Below, one piece after another: positions 1 through 9,087 of a stretch of 64,000 nt of DNA. The position numbers and the translations under genes are program-made. Below the pieces are notes generated by a model. That model was not told the origin of the DNA. It made no database searches and was given only the letters and a program-made list of their open reading frames with translations. The stretch is taken from the NCBI RefSeq assembly GCF_001427125.1, contig NZ_LMGK01000006.1, positions 471 to 64,470 on the forward strand, given 5' to 3'. The DNA is from Pseudomonas sp. Root562. Lineage in GTDB: Bacteria > Pseudomonadota > Gammaproteobacteria > Pseudomonadales > Pseudomonadaceae. Positions within the stretch are counted from its first letter, which is position 1, and each line of letters begins with the position of its first letter.

Positions 1-172
1 TGTCTTCGGCCGTGGAACGGGGGAATTCGGCAATCGGTTGGCCATTGACTGGCGAAGTATTGGTGAAGTACTGACCTTTGACAGGCGCGACGAACTCGCC
101 ACCGATGTAGTTACCGTAGCGCGACTTGAAGGAAACAATGGCACCGGGAGTGCCTGGATGGGCGTAGATCAT
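1..172 (-). CDS. Aldehyde dehydrogenase, N-terminal fragment (ExaC-like)
   Basis: Only the first 57 codons are inside the window; the gene runs off the left edge. The translation starts MIYAHPGTPGAIVSFKSRYG and continues through NYIGGEFVAPVKGQYFTNTS. This is the characteristic start of the ExaC-like NAD-dependent acetaldehyde dehydrogenases of Pseudomonas. The gene lies downstream of phnX on the same strand, about 75 bp away. PhnX releases acetaldehyde, so oxidation to acetate is the natural next step; this role is inferred from context. An 11-bp inverted repeat at 200-222 sits between the two genes. No catalytic residues are visible in this fragment. Confidence 0.8.
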   Translation of the reverse strand, partial: MIYAHPGTPGAIVSFKSRYGNYIGGEFVAPVKGQYFTNTSPVNGQPIAEFPRSTAED

Positions 173-199
173 GATCGGGTTCTCTTGTTGTTTTTGGGT

Positions 200-222
200 G
201 TGACCGTCCCGGGGACGGTCAC
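200..222. repeat. Inverted repeat between phnX and the aldehyde dehydrogenase gene
   Basis: GTGACCGTCCC at 200-210 is the exact reverse complement of 212-222. There is no U-tract on either side, so it is more likely an mRNA processing or stability hairpin, or a partial terminator, than a full terminator. Confidence 0.4.
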
Positions 223-247
223 TGTCAGGAGCACAAACGGCAACGGG

Positions 248-1075
248 TCAGCAACCCTGAGGGGTTTCGCCACGAGCCAGGCGCGCATTGATGTCTTCAA
301 TGACCGCTGGCAAATCGACGATGGTGTCGATCACGTAGTGCGGGCGCGAGCCTTCGAACATTTTGATGATGCGCGCGCGTTCCTCGGCCAGCTTGTCCGA
401 GGGCAAGTCCCTGAACTGGTCATAGGTCAGGCCCAGTGCGTTGCCGGAGCAGGTCAAGGCAACCGTCCACATGCCGGCGCTGCGGCCTTCGAGAATGCCT
501 GGCCAGGTGTCGTCGACCTTGACGCAAGCCGCCACATCGCTGATCCCCAACGCGATTACGTTGGCCAGTGCCTGGGCCGGGTGAGGGCGGCCATTGGGCA
601 CTTCGTCAGTCGCCACGACGTGGTCGGCGACATAACCGTTCTGGCGTGCCAGCTCGACGACTTTTTCCATGACCACAGCCGGATAACCGGAGCACGAACC
701 GATTTTCAGGCCCTTGTCGCGCAAGGCATCGATCGTACTGAGGGCACCGGGAATCAGCGCCGAGTGTAGGGCGATCTTTTCGATCTGCAAGGGCATGAAA
801 CGCTCATAAAGGGCAGTGACATCATCGTCGGTCGGCAAGCGACCGAACGCCGCGCGATAGCGTTCGGCAATCTCGGGCTCGTTGCACAGCGTGCGAATGT
901 GATCCCATTTACCCATGCCCATGGGGCCACGGGCTTCTGCCAGAGAGACGGCTACGCCAAACTCGGCGAAGGCTTCGACAAAAATCTGCGTGGGGGCAAA
1001 GGAACCGAAATCAACGACGGTGCCCGCCCAGTCCAGAACCACGGCTTGCAGGTGGGAAGGTTGTTGGTATTGCAT
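248..1075 (-). CDS. phnX: Phosphonoacetaldehyde hydrolase (phosphonatase)
   Basis: PhnX hydrolyses phosphonoacetaldehyde to acetaldehyde and phosphate in the cytoplasm, the second step of AEP breakdown. The 275-residue protein is a HAD-superfamily enzyme of normal length for the family. The DWAGT motif carries the nucleophile Asp15. The cap-domain motif [11 protein letters not shown] carries Lys56, expected to form the Schiff base with the substrate aldehyde. The later stretches SCSGYP and KVDDTWPGI fit HAD motifs II and III/IV. It is followed on the same strand by the aldehyde dehydrogenase fragment and preceded by the transporter, about 40 bp away, consistent with co-transcription from phnW. 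Confidence 0.95.
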   Translation of the reverse strand: MQYQQPSHLQAVVLDWAGTVVDFGSFAPTQIFVEAFAEFGVAVSLAEARGPMGMGKWDHIRTLCNEPEIAERYRAAFGRLPTDDDVTALYERFMPLQIEKIALHSALIPGALSTIDALRDKGLKIGSCSGYPAVVMEKVVELARQNGYVADHVVATDEVPNGRPHPAQALANVIALGISDVAACVKVDDTWPGILEGRSAGMWTVALTCSGNALGLTYDQFRDLPSDKLAEERARIIKMFEGSRPHYVIDTIVDLPAVIEDINARLARGETPQGC

Positions 1076-1114
1076 GATGATTGCTCCTTGGAAAGGTAAG
1101 TGAGTAGTACGAAT

Positions 1115-2455
1115 TCAGGGTGTGGTGCTGACAATGACCGGTTGTACCGGGGTCGATACCAGCAGCGGGTTTTCCAGTGTTTTCGGCCGGCTGTTCCAGA
1201 AGGGCACCAACATCAGGCTGGCCAGCAGTGCTGCACCGGTGAACACCAGGAACACGGTGATGGTGTCGAAGTAACCCGGCAGCAGGCCGCCAAGGACCGC
1301 ACCCACCGAACCACAGCCGTTGACGAAGCCCGCGGCGGAGGCAGCCCCGTCCTTGCTGCCGAAATCGATGGCCGCCGAGCCGCTGATCATCGAGTCCGGC
1401 CCGTAAAGCGTCAGGCCCATCATGAACAGCAGGCCGACCACCATGTACAGACTGCCGCTTTGCATGGCGGGAACGAACAGTCCCAGGCAGACAGTGAGGA
1501 CCACCAGGCTGAGCACGCAGGCCGGTATACGGCGAGCGCCGAAGTATTTGTCCGATGCGATACCGATGAGGATGGGGCCTACCAGACCTGCCAGTTCAAA
1601 CGCAGTGGGGACGATGGCCGATGCAACCTTGCCGATCTCGGGCATGCGTTCGTAAATGATCACCGGGCCCCACAGCAGAATGGCGTAGCGCGCGGGCTTG
1701 AGCATGAAGTAGGCCAGGCCGAGAATCAGGACGGTGCGATTTTTCATCACGGTCCGTAAACCGGCCCACATGCTTTCGCGGGGAACCACGACGCCGCTGA
1801 CGGGTTCGATCTCGATTTCGACAGCAGGCAGTCCCACGTCTTCCGGACGGTTGCGTTGCAGGAAATAGAACAACACCGCCACCACCAGCACGACAAGGGC
1901 ACTGCTGATGAACGCGATGCGCCAGTCGTGATAGGCCTGATAAGCCCACCAGCCGGCAAACGGCGTGGCGACCAGACCGCCGAAGGCGTAGCAGGTGCAC
2001 CAGTAACCCAGTACACGGCCACGTTCGCCAGTGCTGAAGAAACTGCCGACGTTCTTGCACAGGCCTGACCAACCGGTGGACTGCGCAAGCCCCTGTACCA
2101 ACATGCAGGAGACGAAAATCGGCAAGGTGGCGTAGGTGCCCATGAGCAGCGCCGCCAGGGCCGAGATGACCAGGCCGCTAAGTACCACGACCCTGGGCCC
2201 GAAGCGGTCAGCGAAATTGCCCCAGAGGAACTGACCCACGGCATAGGCGATCAGGTAAAGGGCGTCGAGATTGGCCATCATGGACTTTTCGAGCATGAAG
2301 TCCGGGTCTTCGCCAATACCCAGCTTGGCGACGGAGAACGCTTTGCGAGTGAAGTAGAAGGCGGCATACGCCACCCAGGTGATCAGGAAAATCTGCACGC
2401 GCCAACGCTGGAGGGATTTCCAGCCTGTTGCGAGAGGGCTTGTCGTGTTCGTCAT
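1115..2455 (-). CDS. MFS transporter of the GlpT/UhpT organophosphate family, probable AEP importer
   Basis: This is a 446-residue major-facilitator protein with about twelve membrane segments. The stretch VAYAAFYFTRKAFSVAK is typical of the organophosphate:phosphate antiporter branch (GlpT, UhpT, UhpC, PgtP). I start it at MTNTTSPLAT (2455) rather than the longer frame opening at 2575, because the extra N-terminus is basic, non-hydrophobic and atypical. It lies between phnW and phnX, so 2-aminoethylphosphonate or a related phosphonate is the most economical substrate. This is inference: no substrate-defining residue can be read directly. Confidence 0.85.
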   Translation of the reverse strand: MTNTTSPLATGWKSLQRWRVQIFLITWVAYAAFYFTRKAFSVAKLGIGEDPDFMLEKSMMANLDALYLIAYAVGQFLWGNFADRFGPRVVVLSGLVISALAALLMGTYATLPIFVSCMLVQGLAQSTGWSGLCKNVGSFFSTGERGRVLGYWCTCYAFGGLVATPFAGWWAYQAYHDWRIAFISSALVVLVVAVLFYFLQRNRPEDVGLPAVEIEIEPVSGVVVPRESMWAGLRTVMKNRTVLILGLAYFMLKPARYAILLWGPVIIYERMPEIGKVASAIVPTAFELAGLVGPILIGIASDKYFGARRIPACVLSLVVLTVCLGLFVPAMQSGSLYMVVGLLFMMGLTLYGPDSMISGSAAIDFGSKDGAASAAGFVNGCGSVGAVLGGLLPGYFDTITVFLVFTGAALLASLMLVPFWNSRPKTLENPLLVSTPVQPVIVSTTP

Positions 2456-2726
2456 GGTGTTCTGATCCCGTATGAGGTGCCAGACAGCGCAAATTAGGTC
2501 GGTTTTTGTTTTTGTTTTCGGTGCACAAGTCTGTCCAGACGCACGCCATCGATCCGATGGCCGTGAGAATGGCATCAGGCTTTAAACGTTATGAATGACT
2601 GTGGTCGCTGACTCCTGCCCGGCACTGCCGAGCGATTCGCCACCGAATCCATGGTTTGAAAAAGATCCCTGCCCCCAGGTGCTACCCATTGCACCTGTGC
2701 TCGAATTGGCAGAGACCTTAAAGCGC

Positions 2727-3893
2727 TCAGGCCGCGGGCTTCAGAATGTCTACGTCCATGGCGGCAAGACAGTCAGCGATAGCGCGAAGCAACTGGTGGA
2801 CGATGTATTCGTCGATCTGGCCGATGCAGCCGATGCGGAAACTCTCGGCAACGGTCAATTTGCCGGGGTAGATGATGAACTGCCGGGCCTTGAGTTCTTC
2901 GTAGAAACGCGTGAAATCGAAGTTGGGATGTTCAGGGCTGAAGAACGTGGTGATGATCGGCGACAGCCAACGGTCTTCCAGCAGCGTCTTGAAGCCCAGT
3001 TCGCGCATGCCGGCAACGAGTACATCGCGGTTGCGGGTGTAGCGCGCCAACCGGCCGTGCACGCCACCTTCGTCGCTGTGCTGTTCCAGTGCTTTGTGGA
3101 ACGCCACCACGCTGTGGGTTGGAGGTGTGAAGCGCCATTGGCCGGTGCGCTCCATGTAGGCCCATTGTTCGTAGAGATCGAGGGACAGCGAATTGGCGCG
3201 GCCTTTGGCGGCTTCCAGCACGGACCGGCGGATGATCACGAAACCGAAGCCCGGGATGCCCTCGATGCATTTGTTGGCCGAAGACACCACCACGTCGAAA
3301 GTTATGTCGTTCACCGTCAGCGGCACGGCACCGAAGGAGCTCATGGCATCGATGATCAGACTCTTGCCGTGGGCCTTCACCACATCGGCAATTTCACGCA
3401 GCGGGTTGAGGATGCCGGAGCTGGTTTCGCAATGGACCACGAAGACGTTGGTGACGTCTGGGTTGGCCTTGAGCAGGGCGTCCACTTCTTCGGGTTGGGG
3501 CGGCAGGTAATCGCCCTTGTCCAGGGTAATGAATGCGCGACCGAGGTATTCCAGGGTCTTGGTGGCGCGCTGGCCGTAGGCGCCATTCATCAGCACCAGG
3601 GCCTTGCCGTCACGGGGGATGGCGGTGGCCAAAGCGGCCTCGACCGAGTAGCTGCCGCTGCCTTGCAGTGGCACGCAGGCGAAGCTGTCATCCTCTACGC
3701 CAGCCATGCTGAGCAATTGCTGGCGAACTTGCGCGGTGACCTTATTGAAGGCACCGTCCCATGACCCCCAGTCCCGAAGCATGGCTTCCTTGGTGGCTTT
3801 CGAGGTGGTCAGCGGGCCTGGCGTCAGCAGGTAGGGTTCACCCAGGGCAGGGCTTGCCAGTGGCTGGGTTGTCGGGAATTGGGCTTTGGTCAT
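2727..3893 (-). CDS. phnW: 2-aminoethylphosphonate-pyruvate transaminase
   Basis: PhnW is a PLP enzyme that transfers the amino group of AEP to pyruvate, giving phosphonoacetaldehyde and alanine. The start [10 protein letters not shown] at 3893 is preceded by a GGAGAAG ribosome site. The protein is 388 residues. The start [10 protein letters not shown] is the phosphate-binding N-terminal motif of this class V aminotransferase group. [15 protein letters not shown] carries the PLP lysine, Lys208. It is the first gene of the phnW-transporter-phnX set. The palindrome AAATCGATTT lies upstream at 3968-3977 and recurs in front of the LysR gene at 5644-5653. Confidence 0.95.
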   Translation of the reverse strand: MTKAQFPTTQPLASPALGEPYLLTPGPLTTSKATKEAMLRDWGSWDGAFNKVTAQVRQQLLSMAGVEDDSFACVPLQGSGSYSVEAALATAIPRDGKALVLMNGAYGQRATKTLEYLGRAFITLDKGDYLPPQPEEVDALLKANPDVTNVFVVHCETSSGILNPLREIADVVKAHGKSLIIDAMSSFGAVPLTVNDITFDVVVSSANKCIEGIPGFGFVIIRRSVLEAAKGRANSLSLDLYEQWAYMERTGQWRFTPPTHSVVAFHKALEQHSDEGGVHGRLARYTRNRDVLVAGMRELGFKTLLEDRWLSPIITTFFSPEHPNFDFTRFYEELKARQFIIYPGKLTVAESFRIGCIGQIDEYIVHQLLRAIADCLAAMDVDILKPAA

Positions 3894-3967
3894 GATCTTC
3901 TCCGGCGATGTTGTTTTTGTGGGGAGTGATGCATGGATTGATAAAAACATTTGGCAAGAAATAACTG

Positions 3968-3977
3968 AAATCGATTT
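3968..3977. promoter_or_regulatory. AAATCGATTT palindrome upstream of phnW (candidate regulator site)
   Basis: This perfect 10-bp palindrome lies about 75 bp upstream of the phnW start. The 11-mer AAATCGATTTA also occurs at 5644-5654, between the FAD oxidase gene and the LysR gene. Its presence at both promoter regions of one catabolic locus suggests the binding site of the local LysR protein. This is inference. Confidence 0.45.
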
Positions 3978-4072
3978 ATCACATGTCACAAACAATCTGA
4001 GCTTATAAGTTGGAGTGTATGAGGCCTGAGCAGGGTCGGCTCATCTGCCGAAGCAATTTTCAAGCAACGCAA

Positions 4073-4102
4073 AACCCCGCGCGGTGAATCCCGGGCGGGG
4101 TT
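4073..4102 (-). terminator. Hairpin after the FAD oxidase gene
   Basis: AACCCCGC at 4073-4080 pairs with GCGGGGTT at 4095-4102. On the minus strand it is followed by a short T-rich run. It sits about 40 bp after the oxidase stop codon and before the phnW promoter region, so it probably separates the two transcripts. Confidence 0.6.
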
Positions 4103-4139
4103 CTTTGTGGTCAAGGATCAGCGTTTTGGGGGGCGGGAC

Positions 4140-5573
4140 TCAGCCCTTGTCTGCCTTGCCGGCGGCTGCCGCGAATTTTGCCAGGCGCACATCGAGTCGG
4201 CGGGGAGGCCGGTTGCGGTCCTCGGCGTGTTCTTTGCGGCGAATGGCGTTACGCACCATCAATGAACCCAGGTAGCGGATCGGCTCTGGCGGGAAATACC
4301 CCAGCGGGCCCTGCACCAGCGGCGAGCGCGTCCAGGGATTGTCCAGGCCCAGCACCAGTGACGAAAGGATCTGGCCACCCATATGGCACGGTCCGACGCC
4401 GCTGCCGGAGTAACCGAAACCGTAGAAGATGTTGCCGCCCGCGCCCATGCGGCCGAAGAAAGGCAGGCCGGTGACCGAGCGATCGGAGGGGCCGTTCCAG
4501 GTGGCGGCGATACCAACATCGGCGAAGTCCGGAAAGAACTCCGTCAGCGTGTTGCGCAACAGCCCGGCGTAGGGCGAGGGCTGGTCGAAAACCGGCAGGA
4601 TGCGACCGCCGTAGGCAAAGGTGTTGCCGCCTTTACCGAGCATGATCCGGCCGTCCGGGGTGTTGTGGTAGTAGTGCACGAAAATCCGCGAGTCGAGTAC
4701 GGTGACCCCGCTGGTCAGACCGATCCGTTCGAGCAAGTCGGGTCGCGGCTCGGTGATGATCATGTCACTGGAGACGATCGCCACCGAACGCGAGAACTGC
4801 GCAAAGGCGCGGGCCATCCAGGCGTTCATTGCCAGCACGACGCGGTCACAGGTCACTTTGCCGTTCGGTGTATTGACGACAGCGGGCATGCCTTCTTCCA
4901 GCCCGGTCATCGGCGTGCCCTCAAAAATCCGCACGCCCCGTTCCAGAGCCACCCGGCGTAGTCCACGGACCAGTTTGCCTGGCTGCACACTGGCAGCCGC
5001 CGGCGAGAACCAGCCCTCGATGTGCCGGACCGAGCCGGCCATGCGTTGCACCTCAGGTAGCGCGCATTTGGAGAAAGAGTTGATGCCATGGCGCTCCAGC
5101 GCCGCGATGACCCCGTCGGTCGAGCCGACCTGAGCGCGGTTGGTTGCCGTGTAGAGCGTGCCGTCGAGACGGTAGTCGGCATCCACCGCATACCTTTCGC
5201 AAAAGGTACCGATGGCGTAGATGCTCTGCTCAGACTCCTTGACCAGGCGGATTGCCTCGTTGACGCCGAACAAGCGCTCAAGAGTGAAGTACTTGGCCGA
5301 CCAGGACAGCGCGCAGCCGCCGTTGCGCCCGCTGGCACCGGCACCGCAGATATCGGCTTCGACAATGACCACGTCCAGTTCGGGATTCTGTTCCTTGAGC
5401 ATGATGGCGGTCCACAGACCGGTATAGCCGCCGCCGACGATACAGACGTCGGCGCGGGTGTCCTGTTGCAGCGCAGGGCAGGGCGTAGCGGGTTGATTCT
5501 TCAGGGCCTGGTCCAGCCAGTAGGGGCGCATGAGGTCATTTCGTTTGGCCACGGCGAAACGTTCAGTTTCCAT
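4140..5573 (-). CDS. FAD-dependent amine oxidase (DAO family) of the AEP locus
   Basis: This is a 477-residue flavoprotein. The dinucleotide-binding motif DVCIVGGGYTGLWTAIML lies near residue 40, and SGRNGGCALSW nearby fits the FAD-contacting region of the D-amino-acid/glycine oxidase family. The start METERFAVAK (5573) has an AGGAAAG ribosome site. Related FAD enzymes recur in bacterial AEP gene clusters and have been reported to oxidise AEP or N-alkylated AEP (the PbfC/PbfD group). Assignment to that group is inferred from context and not proven here. It is divergent from the LysR gene with about 120 bp between starts. Other amine substrates remain possible. Confidence 0.8.
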   Translation of the reverse strand: METERFAVAKRNDLMRPYWLDQALKNQPATPCPALQQDTRADVCIVGGGYTGLWTAIMLKEQNPELDVVIVEADICGAGASGRNGGCALSWSAKYFTLERLFGVNEAIRLVKESEQSIYAIGTFCERYAVDADYRLDGTLYTATNRAQVGSTDGVIAALERHGINSFSKCALPEVQRMAGSVRHIEGWFSPAAASVQPGKLVRGLRRVALERGVRIFEGTPMTGLEEGMPAVVNTPNGKVTCDRVVLAMNAWMARAFAQFSRSVAIVSSDMIITEPRPDLLERIGLTSGVTVLDSRIFVHYYHNTPDGRIMLGKGGNTFAYGGRILPVFDQPSPYAGLLRNTLTEFFPDFADVGIAATWNGPSDRSVTGLPFFGRMGAGGNIFYGFGYSGSGVGPCHMGGQILSSLVLGLDNPWTRSPLVQGPLGYFPPEPIRYLGSLMVRNAIRRKEHAEDRNRPPRRLDVRLAKFAAAAGKADKG

Positions 5574-5643
5574 AGAGCTTTCCTGATGAGTACGAGGGGC
5601 GGCACTTGTGAAAAACATGCTTGCAGTTCATCGTTCATAAATA

Positions 5644-5653
5644 AAATCGATTT
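5644..5653. promoter_or_regulatory. Second AAATCGATTT palindrome, in the oxidase/LysR intergenic region
   Basis: Same 10-bp palindrome as at 3968-3977, extended by a shared 3' A. It lies 43 bp before the LysR start and 71 bp before the divergent oxidase start, a usual place for a LysR-type activator site. Confidence 0.45.
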
Positions 5654-5695
5654 AACGTATGGACGAATAAGCTGAATCTATAGCGAGGTGCGCCG

Positions 5696-6568
5696 ATGAT
5701 TTCCCATACCCAGCTCAAGGCGTTTCACGCCGTTGCGATGAACGGCAGCTTTACCCGGGCAGCCGAACAACTCTGCCTGTCGCAACCCGCGGTATCCGAC
5801 CAGGTGCGCAAGCTTGAGGATTACTACGGCGTGATGGTGTTCTATCGCGACAAGCGCCTGGTGCGCTTGACCGAAGTCGGCGAGCGGTTGTTTGGCCTGA
5901 CCCAGCGCCTGTTCGATATCAGTATCGATGCCCACGACATGCTGACGGACTATCGTACGCTGTCGACGGGCACACTGAATCTGGCCGTGGATGCGCCGGT
6001 GCATGTCCTGCCCTACGTTTCACGTTTCTGCAGGCGTTACCCCGGCCTCGACGTGAAGATCGAAACCGCCAACACCGATGAGGTGTTGCAGCGGTTGTTC
6101 AGCCACCAGGCCGACATTGCCTTGCTGGGACGCAGCATCGAAGACGACCGGCTGCTGACGTTGCACCTGCGCAGCGATCCCATGCTCGCCTTCGTCGCCC
6201 ATGACCATCCCTGGGCGCAACGTGACTCCATCTGCCTGGCCGACCTGGACAACACGCCCATGGTCCTGCGTGAACAGGGCTCGGTCACGCGCTTATCCCT
6301 GGAGGAGGAGATGGCCGCGGCGGGTCTGCAAATCTGCAAGGCCATCGAAGTGGAGGGGCGTGAAGCTGCGCGCGAGGCGGTGGCGATCGGCATGGGGGTC
6401 GGTGTGGTCTCCGCGGCCGAGTTGGGCTCGGATTCACGGCTTCGTGGCTTGCCGATCGCCGACTGTCAGCGGCATTTCACCGAGACATTGGTGTGCCTGC
6501 GAGCACAGAGCTCGCGGCGTATTTTGACGACCTTTCTGGACATGGTTAGAGAAGGCTTGGCCGACTGA
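5696..6568 (+). CDS. LysR-family regulator of the phosphonate locus
   Basis: This is a 290-residue LysR-type transcription factor. The N-terminal winged helix-turn-helix spans about residues 3-60, with SFTRAAEQLCLSQPAVSDQV as its core, followed by a periplasmic-binding-like effector domain from about residue 90. GAGGTG lies shortly before the start codon. It is divergent from the FAD oxidase gene, and two identical palindromes mark the two promoter regions of the locus. It is therefore the likely AEP- or phosphonate-responsive regulator; the effector is not identifiable from sequence. Confidence 0.9.
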   Translation: MISHTQLKAFHAVAMNGSFTRAAEQLCLSQPAVSDQVRKLEDYYGVMVFYRDKRLVRLTEVGERLFGLTQRLFDISIDAHDMLTDYRTLSTGTLNLAVDAPVHVLPYVSRFCRRYPGLDVKIETANTDEVLQRLFSHQADIALLGRSIEDDRLLTLHLRSDPMLAFVAHDHPWAQRDSICLADLDNTPMVLREQGSVTRLSLEEEMAAAGLQICKAIEVEGREAAREAVAIGMGVGVVSAAELGSDSRLRGLPIADCQRHFTETLVCLRAQSSRRILTTFLDMVREGLAD

Positions 6569-6584
6569 TGTTCACCGCCGCAAA

Positions 6585-7043
6585 CTAACCCCCTTGCGGC
6601 ATTACCCGGGCATTGTTGCCGGAGCCTTCGATGTAGACGTTCATGCCTTTGTTCAGGGCCGGATTGATCGGCTGGGTCACCGATACCAGCACTCCACTTT
6701 TCACCCGCACGATGATCTGTTGCGCGGCGACCGGCTGATCGTACTTTTTCTTCTCTGCATAGTTGCCGCCTACCGCACCGGCAAGGGCACCGGCAACCAT
6801 CGCGACGTCGCGTCCGGTGCCACTGCCGATCAGGCTACCGATGCCGAGACCGCCGAGACCACCGAGAACGGCGCCGACGCCACTGTCGTGATTGGTCTGC
6901 ATCTGGGTCAGCGATATCTGCTCGATCTTGCCCGAGCGAATTTCCATTTCACCCGCGCCGCCCTCATTCGACCCCACGGCGGAACAGCCGCTGATCAAGA
7001 TCGCCGTCAATGTGACCGTCAGCCAGGACATGATTGCTTTCAT
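6585..7043 (-). CDS. Outer-membrane lipoprotein with glycine-zipper 2TM domain (SlyB-like)
   Basis: This is a 152-residue lipoprotein. MKAIMSWLTVTLTAILISGC is a lipoprotein signal ending in the lipobox LISGC. The middle of the protein is a glycine zipper, with GAVLGGLGGLGIGSLIGSG followed by AGALAGAVGGNYAE, and a C-terminal beta-rich tail follows. This is the layout of the SlyB/Pcp family, outer-membrane stress lipoproteins. The start at 7043 is chosen for the GAGGAG ribosome site and the signal peptide. It lies 14 bp after another lipoprotein gene on the same strand. Confidence 0.85.
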   Translation of the reverse strand: MKAIMSWLTVTLTAILISGCSAVGSNEGGAGEMEIRSGKIEQISLTQMQTNHDSGVGAVLGGLGGLGIGSLIGSGTGRDVAMVAGALAGAVGGNYAEKKKYDQPVAAQQIIVRVKSGVLVSVTQPINPALNKGMNVYIEGSGNNARVMPQGG

Positions 7044-7057
7044 TGCTGTGCTCCTCG

Positions 7058-7495
7058 TCATTGGTATTTGATGGCAATGCCTTTGAGTTTGCGGCCCTGA
7101 ATCGTATCGATGTCGCGGCTCCACAGAGGGCCGGTCACATAGGCGGCGACGGGTTGGATCTGGTCATAAACCACTACCACTGCATCCGCGCCCAGTTTGG
7201 CGCCTTCTTCGCGCAGCTTCTGTTCGACCTGGGTGATGGGCGGCGCCGGATCGATGCTGGCATCGATCAGGATTTCGCCCAAGCGCACACTGGGGCGCGT
7301 TGGCTCGGTGCGTAATATCTGCACTTCGCTGGGCAGGGTCGGCGCGGGATGCTCGACCCCGACGTAAGCGGTGGTTTGCGCATCGACGGTGGCGCAGGCG
7401 GCTAACGCCAATGCACTGGCGATGAGCGCGGCGATGAAAAAAGATCGGTGCAAACTCGAGAATCGAAGCAATGCTTGGGAAGCCATCTCAGCCAT
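7058..7495 (-). CDS. Small lipoprotein of unknown function
   Basis: This 145-residue protein has a hydrophobic signal (FFIAALIASALALAAC) ending in a lipobox. The mature part contains LGEILIDAS, EEGAKLGADAVVVVYD and KLKGIAIKYQ. The alternation of a short helix with GADAVVVV is reminiscent of small YbjQ- or DUF4156-like periplasmic lipoproteins, but I do not assign a family. It is probably transcribed with the glycine-zipper gene just downstream. A start three codons later (7486) is also possible. Confidence 0.75.
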   Translation of the reverse strand: MAEMASQALLRFSSLHRSFFIAALIASALALAACATVDAQTTAYVGVEHPAPTLPSEVQILRTEPTRPSVRLGEILIDASIDPAPPITQVEQKLREEGAKLGADAVVVVYDQIQPVAAYVTGPLWSRDIDTIQGRKLKGIAIKYQ

Positions 7496-7543
7496 ACCTC
7501 TGTCGGGATCGTTCCAACCGTCGCCACGGGGGTGGCAAGGTAC

Positions 7544-8812
7544 TCAAAAGCGCCAGGTCATGTTCCCGGTCACAGCTTGAATCCAGGCGCTGTCGAATTG
7601 ACCGGAAATTCGATTGCCCGAAACGTTTTTGGTCTGGTCCACCGGCATGTCGCCGATCCAGATCATGGCCCAGCTGACGTTGACGTCGGTGTCCTTGTTC
7701 AGTGCATAGGTGGCGCCTGTCGCGAAGCGCCAGGATTCGGCCATCGGTACCGTCACGGTGCGCTTGTTGTCGGACACTGCGCTGCTGTCGTAAGCCACGC
7801 CGACGTTCCACAGCCATTGTGGCGTGGCCTGGTATTGCGCCCCGAGCGACAGGTGCCAGGTGTCCTTGAAGTCGGCGTCGACCGTGGTTGATTGGGCACC
7901 GAAAGCCGTGGTGTCGACCTGCACGGCGATGTCGCCGAATTTTGACCAATCCTGCCAGTTGACCGATGCGAGCAAGGCCCACTGCCGGTCGAGTTGCTGG
8001 AACAGGCTCAGGGTGACTGTCTGTGGCACGGTCACGTCGAGTTGGGTGTTCAGGCCGTTGAGGCGATCCAGTGCCGGACCGTTACCTTTCACATCCAGCC
8101 CGTCTTCGAAATCCAGATCGACTTTGCTGGTGTAGGTCAGGCCGATGCGGGTGCCGGTTTGCGGTGCGTAGATCACCCCGACATTGGCGCCGAACCCCCA
8201 ATCGTTGTCCTTGTATTTGAACTGGCCGTCGCCGCGGTCGGTAAAGCCGAACGGCGAACGGTCGATGGCGGTTTGTGCCTGCAACATGCCGTACATGGCT
8301 TTTACGCCCACCCCGACCGACCACTGCTCGTTAAAGCGATAGGCCACGCTGGGCACCAGCGACAATCCACCGATGCTGGCGTTCTGCGCGAAGTAGCGTC
8401 CGGACCATTCGTTGTCGTAGTTGACCGCCAGGCCGAAGTCGGCGTACTGGCCGAAACCGACGCTCCAATGATCATCCAGTTCATGACTGATGAAAAAACT
8501 GCCGCCGGGAATCGGATCAAGGCCATTGCCGCTGCCGCTGCCAGACACATTGGTGTCGGCATCGCGATCGAAGCTCAGGTCGCCATACAGCACCTGCAAA
8601 CCACCGGTGATCTGCGTGCCGGGCAGGTAGCTCAGCCCCGCCGGGTTGCTGGCAATTGTCGAAGGGCCTTGCGCGCGGGCGGCGGCACCGGCGTTGGCCA
8701 ACCCGGCGTTATCGGTGCCGATTTCGTAGAGCATGATACCGCCGGCCCAGGCTTGTTGACTGCACAGGGCCAGTAACGTGAAGGCGGGCATTGCACCTGT
8801 TCTTGTTTGCAT
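7544..8812 (-). CDS. FadL/OmpP1/TodX-family outer-membrane channel
   Basis: This 422-residue protein has an N-terminal signal peptide ending AWAGG. The FadL-family signature follows: NAGLANAGAAARAQGPSTIA and then NPAGLSYLPG, the NPA element at the N-terminal hatch. The remainder is beta-barrel-like and ends in Trp-Arg-Phe, a typical terminal outer-membrane signature. The family imports long-chain fatty acids and other hydrophobic compounds. An alkylsulfatase that releases fatty alcohols lies about 270 bp away on the same strand, so uptake of alkyl products is a reasonable but unproven link. Confidence 0.9.
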   Translation of the reverse strand: MQTRTGAMPAFTLLALCSQQAWAGGIMLYEIGTDNAGLANAGAAARAQGPSTIASNPAGLSYLPGTQITGGLQVLYGDLSFDRDADTNVSGSGSGNGLDPIPGGSFFISHELDDHWSVGFGQYADFGLAVNYDNEWSGRYFAQNASIGGLSLVPSVAYRFNEQWSVGVGVKAMYGMLQAQTAIDRSPFGFTDRGDGQFKYKDNDWGFGANVGVIYAPQTGTRIGLTYTSKVDLDFEDGLDVKGNGPALDRLNGLNTQLDVTVPQTVTLSLFQQLDRQWALLASVNWQDWSKFGDIAVQVDTTAFGAQSTTVDADFKDTWHLSLGAQYQATPQWLWNVGVAYDSSAVSDNKRTVTVPMAESWRFATGATYALNKDTDVNVSWAMIWIGDMPVDQTKNVSGNRISGQFDSAWIQAVTGNMTWRF

Positions 8813-9045
8813 GGATTAGATCCCGGCAAGTGTGCATTTTCGAAATAAGGCTAATAGCAAATGTCGAATAACTTTAACTGCATTGAATCAGCGCGATTCG
8901 ATCACTCATAAGTGTTAGTTCATATTCGTGACATTGGAAGGGGCAAGGGACGAATAAAGTTGCTCGCGCCGCATCATGAAAGTCCGATGTCTGGCTTTTC
9001 AAGTAAGGCGGACCAAGTTAGGCCATAGTTACGGTCGAGTACGAA

Positions 9046-9075
9046 AGCGCTTCACCCTGGGCAGGATGAAACGCT
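9046..9075 (-). terminator. Hairpin after the alkylsulfatase gene
   Basis: AGCGCTTCA at 9046-9054 pairs with TGAAACGCT at 9067-9075, with one G-U pair in the transcript. A short CUUUC run follows on the minus strand, just past the stop codon of the sulfatase. Confidence 0.5.
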
Positions 9076-9087
9076 ATTTCTTACAAC

